Positions 43,096 through 50,825 of a stretch of 64,000 nt of DNA are shown piece after piece. The notes under the pieces were generated by a model that saw only the letters and a program-made list of their open reading frames with translations, was not told the origin of the DNA and searched no databases. Both the position numbers and the translations under genes were made by a program. This DNA is from JAENVU01 sp046598395 (lineage in GTDB: Bacteria; Actinomycetota; Acidimicrobiia; IMCC26256; JAENVU01): NCBI GenBank assembly GCA_046598395.1, contig JBKJIQ010000015.1:8003-72002 (forward strand), given 5' to 3'. Positions within the stretch are counted from its first letter, which is position 1, and each line of letters starts with the position of its first letter.

Positions 43096-44591
43096 CCATC
43101 GATACCCGTTCACCGTGCCTCATTGGCACCGCCCGGCGGACCTGGCATCCCGGGGACACCACCGCTCCGGAGCCTCTGGCCATGTGGGACCAACTGGCTC
43201 GTGCGGCGGCCGGCGATGGATCACCTCGGTACGACGTCCTCGGCGCGGTCGATTACCTCGGGCTCGTGCACTGCCAGAGCTGGGCCTACGACTCTCCGGT
43301 CGATCGGCTGGCCGATCGACTCGGCATCGGCGAAGCGCAGCGCGTCGAGTCGATCCTGGCCGGCACATCACCACAACGGCTGCTCAACGACGCCGCAGCT
43401 CGCATGCTGCAGGGCGCGACCTCGGTCGCGCTCGTGGTTGGCGGCGAGGCACTCGCAACCCGACGGCACTACGACCGAAACAACGAACGTCCGCCATGGA
43501 GCCATCCGCACCCGAGCCCACCCCGGCTGCCCGTCGATCTCGACGAGTGGTACCTGCCCACCGAGATCGCCCACGGCGTGCTCCCTGCCTGGCTGACGTT
43601 CGCACTGCTCGAACAAGCGCGATGGGTGGCCCGCGGCGGGAAGCCAGGCCCACGATCCGATCTCCATGCCGTGATCGGTCATCTCAACGATGTCGCCGCC
43701 ACGAACCCCGACGCCTGGTTCACCCAAACTCGAACCCTCGAAGAGCTGACGACGCCAGCCACCGACAACCGCATGGTGACGACCCCGTACACGAAGCGGA
43801 TGACTGCGTTCCCAGACGTCGACATGGCCGCCGCCAATCTCCTCGTGACCAAGGCGGTCGCCGACGCCTGGCAGGTTCCCGACGATCGACGCGTCTACCT
43901 CCGCGGTTGGGGCTTCGCGCGCGACGCCGTCCATGTCGCCGCGCGCGCCCAACTGGGATCGTCTCCGGGCATGCGCACCGCGACCACCGACGCCCTGCAT
44001 GCCGCCGACCTCGAAGTCGACGACATCGACATCTTCGACCTCTACAGCTGCTTCGGATCGGCCGTGGAGTTCGCTCACGACGTCCTCAACCTCGCGGCCG
44101 ACGACCCTCGGCCGCGATCGGTCACCGGAGGACTTCCCTACCACGGCGGCCCGAGCAGCAACTACATGAGCCACTCCATCAGTCACATGGTTTCGCGGCT
44201 CCGGGCCGGGACCGCGGACACCGCACTGTGTACCGGCATCGGCATGCACATGACCAAGCACGTTGCCGCAGTCTGGGCTCGCTCCCCCGACGCGATCCGG
44301 CAGTGGCACGACCACGGAACCCAGCATTGGGCCCACCCGCGCGGCTCCGACGATCAACACGTCATCGACCACGCCGACGGAACCGGCACGCTCGCCGCCG
44401 CCACCGTCGTCCACGACGCCACCGGCGAACCCGACCACGTCATCGCCATCTGCGACCTCGACGACGGTGCTCGGTGCTACGCCCGAACCGCGGACGAGGC
44501 CGTCATGACCGCGGTCCTCGAGGATCGCTGGGCCAACCAGGGAGTCCGAATCGAACCGACCGCTACCGGCACGAACACCATCCGTCTCTGA
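43092..44591 (+). CDS. SCP2-thiolase-like type 1 (TLP1-like) protein in DAB operon
   Basis: 499 residues from GTG 43092, overlapping the dabA stop (GTGA). Thiolase-fold blocks are visible: VALVVGGEALATRRH, PYTKRMTAFPDVDMAAANLLV, DIDIFDLYSCFGSAVEFA, TGGLPYHGGPSSNYMSHSI and ALCTGIGMHMTKH. A C-terminal extension (~residues 400-499, with AATVVHDATGEP and AVMTAVLEDRWANQGVRI) is that of mycobacterial thiolase-like type 1 proteins. I cannot find the nucleophilic cysteine that true thiolases carry near residue 90, so it may bind CoA esters without thiolase activity. Its place in a carbon-pump operon is unusual. Confidence 0.85.
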   Translation: MTIDTRSPCLIGTARRTWHPGDTTAPEPLAMWDQLARAAAGDGSPRYDVLGAVDYLGLVHCQSWAYDSPVDRLADRLGIGEAQRVESILAGTSPQRLLNDAAARMLQGATSVALVVGGEALATRRHYDRNNERPPWSHPHPSPPRLPVDLDEWYLPTEIAHGVLPAWLTFALLEQARWVARGGKPGPRSDLHAVIGHLNDVAATNPDAWFTQTRTLEELTTPATDNRMVTTPYTKRMTAFPDVDMAAANLLVTKAVADAWQVPDDRRVYLRGWGFARDAVHVAARAQLGSSPGMRTATTDALHAADLEVDDIDIFDLYSCFGSAVEFAHDVLNLAADDPRPRSVTGGLPYHGGPSSNYMSHSISHMVSRLRAGTADTALCTGIGMHMTKHVAAVWARSPDAIRQWHDHGTQHWAHPRGSDDQHVIDHADGTGTLAAATVVHDATGEPDHVIAICDLDDGARCYARTADEAVMTAVLEDRWANQGVRIEPTATGTNTIRL

Positions 44592-44758
44592 CCGCGAGGG
44601 CAAAGTGCGGGTCCTGCCCGCCTCATCAGGACCGTTCGTGGTCTCAGGGTGGTGGCGGCGGGCTCACTGCGCCAGCCGGCGCGCAACCTCACGTCGACCC
44701 GCGGGAGATCCGGACGCAGTTGGCCCCTCGCGGAACACGACGGTTGGATGTGCAGGTC

Positions 44759-45754
44759 TCAATCGCGGCCGGCTTGGACCATCGACTCTGGGTCAGGCTG
44801 GTCCCGTTCGGCGGCGGACCGTTCTCTCCTCACGCTGACTGCGATCGCAGTCGCCAACATGGCAACGATGATCCCCAGCGACACGTAGGTGTTCAGGTGG
44901 TACCAGTGCGAGATCGTCATCTTGATTCCGACGAAAACGAGGATCCCGCCCAACGCGTGCGAGAGGTAATGGAAGCGGTTCTTCGCATTCGCCAGCAGGA
45001 AATACATGGCGCGCAACCCAAGGATTGCGAACGCGTTCGACGCGAGCACGAGGTACGGCTCTTTCGAGACGGCCAGGATTGCCGGCACCGAATCCACCGC
45101 GAAGATCACATCGGTGACCTCGACCACCACGAGGGCCGCCAGCAAGGGAGTGGCCGCGCGCCGTCCGTTCAGGCGGGTGAAGAACTTCTGCCCGTCGAGC
45201 TGATCACTCACCGGCATCACCCGGCGGAGCAATGCCATGCCCGGGGTCGCACTTCGCTCCCCTTCGTCGGCCCGGTGGCGGATCACCTTCGCTCCGGTGT
45301 ACACGAGGAACACGCCGAAGACGATCAGTAACCACCAGAATCGGCCGAGCAACGTACTCCCCACCACGACGAAGACCGCCCGCATCGCGAGGGCGCCGAA
45401 GATCCCCCAGAAGAGCACGCGGTGTTGGTAGCGCAAGGGGATCGCGAGGCCCGCGAACAGCATCGACCACACGAACACGTTGTCGACGCTGAGCGACTTC
45501 TCGATCAAGTAGCCGCTGATGTACTCACCGAACGCCGCTTGGCCGTAGGCGACCGCGACGAACACCCCGAATCCCAAACCGCACGCCACCCAGACCACGG
45601 ACTCGATCGCCGCTTCTCGAGGACTGGGGGCATGCGCCTCGCGGTGGCGATAGAGATCAATCGCCAACAAGAGGAAAACGATTGCGGCAAGGCCCAGCCA
45701 TGCCGCGAGTGAGACATCGAGATCGACGAAGTTGGATGGGTTGGCCGCCAACAT
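44759..45754 (-). CDS. TerC/Alx family membrane protein (probable Mn2+ exporter)
   Basis: 331 residues from ATG 45754, with a GGAGGA box 7 nt upstream; the frame runs on to 45805 without one. About nine helices carry the family's acidic membrane motifs: EKSLSVDNVFVWSMLFA and VVVEVTDVIFAVDSVPAILAVS (paired SxDN and ExTDxxFAxDSxPA). FLLANAKNRFHYLSHALGGILVFVGIKM closes it. TerC/Alx/MeeY proteins export manganese, in part to load secreted enzymes. It is downstream of the baeRF gene, 19 nt from its stop, under one promoter with a yybP-ykoY-type leader, which fits manganese control. Confidence 0.94.
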   Translation of the reverse strand: MLAANPSNFVDLDVSLAAWLGLAAIVFLLLAIDLYRHREAHAPSPREAAIESVVWVACGLGFGVFVAVAYGQAAFGEYISGYLIEKSLSVDNVFVWSMLFAGLAIPLRYQHRVLFWGIFGALAMRAVFVVVGSTLLGRFWWLLIVFGVFLVYTGAKVIRHRADEGERSATPGMALLRRVMPVSDQLDGQKFFTRLNGRRAATPLLAALVVVEVTDVIFAVDSVPAILAVSKEPYLVLASNAFAILGLRAMYFLLANAKNRFHYLSHALGGILVFVGIKMTISHWYHLNTYVSLGIIVAMLATAIAVSVRRERSAAERDQPDPESMVQAGRD

Positions 45755-45773
45755 GGTCAGTTCCTCCGTTCGC

Positions 45774-46943
45774 TCAGTATCGACGGATGACGGCAACGCC
45801 ATCACCCTCGAGGGAGCCGGGCTCCACGAAGGAGACGGTTCCCCGCTTCAACATCGCGAGCTCGATCATCTCGTCGACGAGGTCATCGGTGGCAGACGGC
45901 GTCTCTCGCACCGCGGCCGGTAACACGTGGGTTCCTTCGGACTCCAGATACGCCGCAAAGGCGAAGTCGTGCTCGACGACGAGGTGCACCCCGGACGCGT
46001 GGTGCAACGCGTGCCAGGCCGCCTCAACGCCACGATCCGCACGCCCTGCTCGATCGGCCCGGGCGAGTTGGTCCAACACCTCGCTTCCGCGCGCGGTGTG
46101 ATGGGACGTGATCACCGTCTGGGCGATCTCGGCCAGGCGCTCCGGTGAATCGTTCAGCCGGTTTCCCGGGATGCGACCGGCGATTCGAGCACCGTGACTC
46201 GGACGATGCACGCGCTGGAACCGCATGCCCAGGTGGTCGGGCGCGACGATCACGAGATCGAGGGACCGCAGCGCCGGCTCGGCGTTGACGCGATAACTGA
46301 TGCGGCCCATGAACGCGTCGACCTGGCGTTGGTCGCGCCCGGCCCGTTGGGGCTGGTGCAGATGCCCGCGGCGATCGGCCGTTTTGCGCTGCGAGTCGCG
46401 TTCGTCGATCTCGGCAGCAAGACGCGCGCCCTCGGGTGTGACCACCATGAGTCGCGCGCGATCTTTGGCCAGCACCACGACGCCGTAGGGCTCGGACTCG
46501 GCGAGCGAACGCACCAGGTCTCGCGTCGCGAACGTCGGATCCACCACCACGCGTTCGGTCGGCGTGATCCGGAGCCGGAACGCATGCAGCTCACCGGCTG
46601 CGCGCAGGAGCACCACGCCGCCGTCGACCCGAGCGCCCACCATCTCGGCCAGTACCCGCGGGAGCGGGTCCACGATCGCTGCGACCACACTGGTTCCGAA
46701 CTCGTAGGCGAGCCGATCGGCCGCCTCGTCCACGAGCACCTCGCCTCTCGCCCGATCGCCGGAACTGAACGTGGGTCCGGCAACCGCTAGGACGATCGAT
46801 ACCGCGGGGTACTCCCGCGGCTCCTGGATCGACGGGAGCATGCTTGCGGTGATGTCCACCAGAGAACGTTCCGGTGGCTTCAGCGCGCTCTCGCGCGATT
46901 CGGGTACGAGCGAGAGCGCACGACGGGAGCGGGTTGTCGACAT
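45774..46943 (-). CDS. baeRF family protein (bacterial archaeo-eukaryotic release factor-like)
   Basis: 389 residues from ATG 46943 with a GGAGG box. The N-terminal half (REYPAVSIVLAVAGPTFSSGDRARGEVLVDEAADRL) matches the baeRF N domain. A middle domain (YGVVVLAKDRARLMVVTPEGARLAA) follows. The C-terminal segment (SGVHLVVEHDFAFAAYLESEGTHVLPAAV to LVDEMIELAMLKRGTVSFVEPGSLEGDGVAVIRRY) is the eRF1/pelota domain 3-like unit. These proteins are proposed from sequence to act at ribosomes, in rescue or under stress, but none has a firm function. It is the first gene after the riboswitch-like leader, so it would respond to the same metal as TerC. Confidence 0.88.
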   Translation of the reverse strand: MSTTRSRRALSLVPESRESALKPPERSLVDITASMLPSIQEPREYPAVSIVLAVAGPTFSSGDRARGEVLVDEAADRLAYEFGTSVVAAIVDPLPRVLAEMVGARVDGGVVLLRAAGELHAFRLRITPTERVVVDPTFATRDLVRSLAESEPYGVVVLAKDRARLMVVTPEGARLAAEIDERDSQRKTADRRGHLHQPQRAGRDQRQVDAFMGRISYRVNAEPALRSLDLVIVAPDHLGMRFQRVHRPSHGARIAGRIPGNRLNDSPERLAEIAQTVITSHHTARGSEVLDQLARADRAGRADRGVEAAWHALHHASGVHLVVEHDFAFAAYLESEGTHVLPAAVRETPSATDDLVDEMIELAMLKRGTVSFVEPGSLEGDGVAVIRRY

Positions 46944-46961
46944 AGTGACCTCCGTGAATCG

Positions 46962-46978
46962 GGCCCCGGTTCGGGGCC
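46962..46978 (-). promoter_or_regulatory. Hairpin before the baeRF ribosome site
   Basis: GGCCCCG and CGGGGCC pair around a 3-nt loop. GAATC and GATTC on either side can extend the stem. It lies between the aptamer-like leader and the GGAGG box, in the position of a riboswitch expression platform. Confidence 0.55.
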
Positions 46979-46992
46979 GTTGATGGATTCTC

Positions 46993-47081
46993 GGAAGGTC
47001 TCTCCGCTGTAATCACACAGCTGGCCGCGCCGGGTGCAGAACACCGTGATGACGACGGGCCTCTTGGGATACTCCCCTTCT
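46993..47081 (-). ncRNA. Probable yybP-ykoY Mn2+ riboswitch aptamer
   Basis: On the minus strand the leader begins GAAGG followed by GGAGUA and ends GAGA followed by CCUUCC, the conserved two sides of the yybP-ykoY junction (AAGGGGAGUA ... GAGACCUU). Between them are CCGUCGUCAUCACGG, which resembles the conserved L3-side hairpin, and a small GCUGU/ACAGC hairpin. Length is about 89 nt. P1 pairs GAAGG with CCUUC. The same 3' segment (CUUCC) can instead pair with the GGAGG ribosome site of the next gene, giving a Mn2+-ON switch. The downstream TerC gene is a classic member of this regulon. Confidence 0.85.
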
Positions 47082-47090
47082 TAAGAACAA

Positions 47091-47119
47091 AGACTACAGA
47101 AACCTACTTCGGGTGTCAA
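47091..47119 (-). promoter_or_regulatory. Promoter of the riboswitch-baeRF-terC operon
   Basis: TTGACA (47119-47114), a 17-nt spacer and TAGTCT (47096-47091), the best promoter match in the window. The transcript would start near 47084, at the 5' edge of the aptamer. Confidence 0.75.
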
Positions 47120-47235
47120 GCCCCCCGATCTCTACAGCTCGGGCCCGGTCGTCCGGAGCTTGTCCACGTCGGCCAGCCACCGGGCTGTGGAGGCCTGATT
47201 CCGGTGTCGCTGCGTTGGTCCCTAAAGTCCTCACC

Positions 47236-48066
47236 ATGATTCGTCGAAACCGGCGCCACGCCGCACCGCCCTCGCGGGCCATCCAGCGACGGCCGGGCCT
47301 ACGCGTGGCTTCCACGTTGCTCATCCTCAGCGGAATCCTGCTCCTGGCAACACCGACGTTTGCCCACCAGCCGGTGTTTCTCACCGCCGAGGACGCCGAT
47401 CCCGCCAGCGGGCCGCTGCTCGACAACGGCAAGGTCTCATTCGCGGTCTACGCCACGCTCGACCGTCCCGACGCCACCCGCGGACTGCGCGCCAACCTCG
47501 CGGCAGGTGACCCGCTCGTGGCGGAGTTGTTGATCCCCGCGCTCGAACCCGAAACGTCGCTCGACGCCAACGCACTGCCCACCTTGACCCTGACCATGCC
47601 GGATGGCACCAAACGTCGTATCCGATCGACGCTGCGAGAACGCTTTGACGAGCCGTTCTCAAGTACCAGCTACGTCCGCCTCGCGTCAGTGCGCGAGACC
47701 GCACCGACCGCAGGCGTCTACCGGTATGAAGTGACCGGCGCGGCGCCCGCACGGTTCACGCTCGCAGTCGGAACCGACGAGGTGGCCGGAACGGTCACCG
47801 GAGCGGCGACCCCACCGGCCGGAGGACTCGCGGGGTGGTACGCGACTCCACCCCCCACGACGCCACCCACCTCATCCACCTCCCATCCCTCGAAGCCGTC
47901 GGCTGGGGACGCTCGCTCCGCAGCCGGGTCGCCGCGCACGAATCCCTCGGACGAGACCTTCTGGGGGATGTCGCCGCTCCTCGTCGGAGCAGTCGCGGTC
48001 GGCGCGATCGGCGCGGTCGGTATGACCTTCGTGTACTTCCGCCGTCGACGGGCCACCACCGGTTGA
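47236..48066 (+). CDS. Extracytoplasmic protein with C-terminal membrane anchor, unknown function
   Basis: 276 residues from ATG 47236; TAAAGT (47223-47228) ends 7 nt before it, so the mRNA is probably leaderless. The upstream open frame (to 47113) crosses the divergent promoter and is not used. A signal peptide (basic N-terminus, STLLILSGILLLATPTFA) leads to HQPVFLTAEDADPASGPLLDNGKVSFAVYATLD, a beta-rich domain ending near residue 200 (FTLAVGTDEVAGTV). A Pro/Thr/Ser-rich linker (PPPTTPPTSST) and a final helix (LLVGAVAVGAIGAVGMTFVYF) with an RRRR stop-transfer follow. I do not recognise the domain. Confidence 0.75.
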   Translation: MIRRNRRHAAPPSRAIQRRPGLRVASTLLILSGILLLATPTFAHQPVFLTAEDADPASGPLLDNGKVSFAVYATLDRPDATRGLRANLAAGDPLVAELLIPALEPETSLDANALPTLTLTMPDGTKRRIRSTLRERFDEPFSSTSYVRLASVRETAPTAGVYRYEVTGAAPARFTLAVGTDEVAGTVTGAATPPAGGLAGWYATPPPTTPPTSSTSHPSKPSAGDARSAAGSPRTNPSDETFWGMSPLLVGAVAVGAIGAVGMTFVYFRRRRATTG

Positions 48067-48071
48067 CCTGG

Positions 48072-48239
48072 TTAGCCGTGTGAATCGGCTCGGACCAGGG
48101 CGAAGACCTCATTGTGGTTCCTCGAACCCTTGAGTTCGCGAGTGCCCACCGCGTGCGCGTTCATCCCGACGTTCGTCAAAGCAGTCGCCACCGCGCCCGT
48201 GGTCAGGATCTGGCCGCGCTCGGCGGCCGCGGCAACACC
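48072..48239 (-). pseudogene. Remnant of a class III adenylate/guanylate cyclase C-terminus
   Basis: In the 308-bp space before the ppk2 gene the minus strand encodes AAAERGQILTTGAVATALTNVG, then VGTRELKGSRNHNEVFALV and a stop. This is the last ~50 residues of class III cyclase domains (the GQIL...V...ELKG pattern). The catalytic part is absent; the codons upstream (to 48359) do not resemble a cyclase. Confidence 0.6.
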
Positions 48240-48293
48240 AGTCCGCCGGACTCGGAGCAGCTTCGAGCACGTCGCGTCGGATGGTCCGACTTC

Positions 48294-48321
48294 TTGACAG
48301 AATGTGCGAAAGTGCAAAATT
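48294..48321 (+). promoter_or_regulatory. Candidate promoter of the PPK2 gene
   Basis: TTGACA (48294-48299), 16 nt, AAAATT (48316-48321). This AT-rich patch lies ~55 nt before ATG 48375. The -10 is a weak match. Confidence 0.4.
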
Positions 48322-48374
48322 GCGATTTCACGGTATCGACGCTCGCGCAACACCGACAACGGGGTTCACCGACC

Positions 48375-49481
48375 ATGACACCTGACGCCACCCGGAACGT
48401 GCGGCGCACCGAGGCCGGCGACACCTCCCCCGATCTCACCGAAGCGGGCATCGAGCACTACGAGGTCAGCCAGGCCACGGAGGCCGCCCGCGAGTCGAAG
48501 GTCAACGCGGTGCGTGACGTGCTCACGAACGCCGCGCCCGACGAGATGGCCGCAGTCGCACGCTGGCTCGACGCGATGCTCGCCGGCACATCGCCCGACG
48601 ACCTGGGCACGCTGCGGCGCGTCATCCTCGAAGAGGACCAACCGATCTACGGCACGATCCCGATGAGTTCCGACGACGAACTCGTCGAGCACTGGCGCAG
48701 CGGTGTGTACCCGTACCGCAACCTCATGTCACGCAAGGAGTACGAGAAGCAGAAGTACCACCTGCAGGTCGAGCTGCTGAAGTTGCAGGCTTGGGTACGG
48801 GACCGCGGAAAACGAGTAGTCATCGTGTTCGAAGGTCGAGACGCGGCGGGCAAGGGCGGCACGATCAAGCGCTTCATGGAGCATCTCAATCCGCGCGGCG
48901 CGCGCGTCGTGGCGTTGGAGAAGCCCACACCCGTCGAGCAGGGTCAGTGGTATTTCCAGCGCTACGTACAGCACCTGCCGACCCGCGGTGAGATCGTGCT
49001 CTTCGACCGTTCTTGGTACAACCGCGCGGGCGTCGAACGAGTCATGGGGTTCTGCACCGACGACGAACTCGCCGAGTTCCTCCGCCAGGCCCCCGAGTTC
49101 GAGCGCAACCTCACCCGCAGCGGCGTGCACCTCACCAAGTTCTGGTTCTCGGTGAGTCGCGACGAGCAACGGCGCCGGTTCAGCGAGCGCGAGCGCCACC
49201 CGCTCAAGCAGTGGAAGCTCTCCCCGGTCGACCTCGCGTCACTCGACAAGTGGGACGAGTACAGCGATGCCAAGAAGTCGATGTTCGTCCACACCGACAC
49301 CCCTGATGCACCGTGGACCGTCATCAAGTCGGACTGCAAGAAGCGGGCCCGGCTCAACGCGTTGCGTTACGTCCTCCACACACTGCCGTATACCGACAAG
49401 GACGTCGAGCAGATCGGTCCGTTGGATCCGCTTCTGGTCGGCCCGGCGTCGAACGTCTACGAAGCCGGCGAACGCGACTGA
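48375..49481 (+). CDS. ppk2: Polyphosphate kinase 2
   Basis: 368 residues from ATG 48375; the frame is open upstream but crosses the cyclase remnant. The PPK2 core (~residues 110-355) has Walker A GRDAAGKGG (154-162) and Walker B/lid DRSWYNRAGVERVMGF (Asp211), plus RRRFSERERHPLKQWKLSPVDLASLDKWDEY. It transfers phosphate between polyphosphate and nucleoside diphosphates in the cytosol, and in this class mainly makes NTPs from polyP. An N-terminal extension of ~100 residues, predicted helical and rich in acidic residues, precedes the core and is longer than in most class I PPK2 enzymes. Confidence 0.95.
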   Translation: MTPDATRNVRRTEAGDTSPDLTEAGIEHYEVSQATEAARESKVNAVRDVLTNAAPDEMAAVARWLDAMLAGTSPDDLGTLRRVILEEDQPIYGTIPMSSDDELVEHWRSGVYPYRNLMSRKEYEKQKYHLQVELLKLQAWVRDRGKRVVIVFEGRDAAGKGGTIKRFMEHLNPRGARVVALEKPTPVEQGQWYFQRYVQHLPTRGEIVLFDRSWYNRAGVERVMGFCTDDELAEFLRQAPEFERNLTRSGVHLTKFWFSVSRDEQRRRFSERERHPLKQWKLSPVDLASLDKWDEYSDAKKSMFVHTDTPDAPWTVIKSDCKKRARLNALRYVLHTLPYTDKDVEQIGPLDPLLVGPASNVYEAGERD

Positions 49482-49496
49482 CCGTCGCGACGGGGT

Positions 49497-50825
49497 TCAG
49501 GTCCGCGGCGCCGCGCTACAGGACGCGAGCAGTATCTCGGCGGGCGGAGCCGCGTCGAGTTCGGCATGGATACGTTGTCCGAGCTTCTGGGCCGCCGCCG
49601 AGTACGAGTGATCCTGCAACACGCGGTTGGTGGCGTCGGCGATCTTGCTTGCCGGCGCGGAAGGCTTGAGTCGGACCCCTGCGCCCCGGGCGACGACTCG
49701 AGCCGCGGTGTCATTCTGGTCACGGCCCATCGGAATGCAGACCATCGGAACCCCCGCGGCGAGCGCCTTGATGGTGGTCCCGTGACCGCAATGCGTCACG
49801 ACCGCGGCCGCTCGGGCGATCACCTCGGTGTGAGGCGCGTGTTGCACGACCACCACGTTCCCGCGGTCCGGGAAATCGGCGACGTCGAGTTGTTCGCCCA
49901 GGGTCACGAGCGCCCGAACCGGCAGCGTCGCGAGACCCTCGATGATGCGATAGAGCAGCGCCCTCTGATCCTGAAACGTCGAGCTGAGCGCAACGAGCAC
50001 GATCGGATCGTCGTTGTCCTCGGGCCAGGGCGGGACCCACGATTCGGCCCCGTTGCTCCACGTCGGATCGGCGAGCACCGGCCCCGCATAGATCACGTTG
50101 GCGGGAAGGTAATCGGACGGAAAGTCGAACGACCGGCTGGTCAACACGAGCAACGTGTCGACATTGAGTACCTGCTCGAAGGTGCTGTCGATCGGGGCAA
50201 GTCCGAGTTCCTTGCGTTGCTCGTTGACGAGATCGGTCGTGGAGTTGAACATTCGGGTCGTGACCGTGCGCAGCACTGCGTCCCGCGCTCGGCCGAGTGG
50301 GCCGCGAGCCGGCGCGAGGCCGGGCCCGAGCGGCGGGATGCCTTTGGTCGGGATGATGTAGATGTTGGGCATGAGCGCGACTCGAGGGAGGCCGCGGAGT
50401 TCGGCCGCCATCGACGGTCCGATCAGCGCGTAGTCGTTGAGCACAACATCGATCGCGGCCTCGTCGATCACGTGCAGCGTGTCGCGCGCGGCGCGCGCGG
50501 CCGGTCCGCACAGGAAGTCGCGGAGGTAGACCTTGATCGCCGACAACGGGTTCTTGTACTCCCAGTCGCGGATCAAGGCCGCCTCCGGGGTCCGTGCATC
50601 GCAGTGCGGTGCTTCCACCCACGAATGAAAGAGGCATCCGGCGGCGAGCGCTTCGGCCTCGATCGTCGGGTCGGCCAACACGTGCACCTCGTGGCCACGT
50701 GCGATCAGCTCGCGGGCGAGGCCCAGCTCTGGAGGCACGGTTCCGCCTCCCTCCCACATACACAGCAGAAAGCGACGGGTTCCGTCACCAATCGGCTCGG
50801 CGTCAGTGAGCCGGGCGGTGATCAT
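49497..50825 (-). CDS. MGT/UGT-type glycosyltransferase (GT-B fold)
   Basis: 442 residues from ATG 50825, overlapping the permease stop (ATGA). The N-terminal half has RRFLLCMWEGGGTVPPELGLARELIARGHEVHVLAD, typical of family 1 glycosyltransferases. The donor-binding signature is in the C-terminal half: VVVQHAPHTEVIARAAAVVTHCGHGTTIKALAAGVPMVCIPMGRDQNDTAARVV. Such enzymes move a sugar from a UDP- or dTDP-sugar to macrolides, terpenoids, sterols or lipids. Tight coupling to an ABC permease suggests a glycosylated molecule that is also exported. Confidence 0.92.
   Translation of the reverse strand: MITARLTDAEPIGDGTRRFLLCMWEGGGTVPPELGLARELIARGHEVHVLADPTIEAEALAAGCLFHSWVEAPHCDARTPEAALIRDWEYKNPLSAIKVYLRDFLCGPAARAARDTLHVIDEAAIDVVLNDYALIGPSMAAELRGLPRVALMPNIYIIPTKGIPPLGPGLAPARGPLGRARDAVLRTVTTRMFNSTTDLVNEQRKELGLAPIDSTFEQVLNVDTLLVLTSRSFDFPSDYLPANVIYAGPVLADPTWSNGAESWVPPWPEDNDDPIVLVALSSTFQDQRALLYRIIEGLATLPVRALVTLGEQLDVADFPDRGNVVVVQHAPHTEVIARAAAVVTHCGHGTTIKALAAGVPMVCIPMGRDQNDTAARVVARGAGVRLKPSAPASKIADATNRVLQDHSYSAAAQKLGQRIHAELDAAPPAEILLASCSAAPRT

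Noticed and set aside
43115..45331. 738-codon plus-strand open frame spanning the thiolase-like gene and part of terC
   Set aside because: It is out of frame with the thiolase-like protein, very Arg/His-rich, and runs antisense into terC. No family resemblance.
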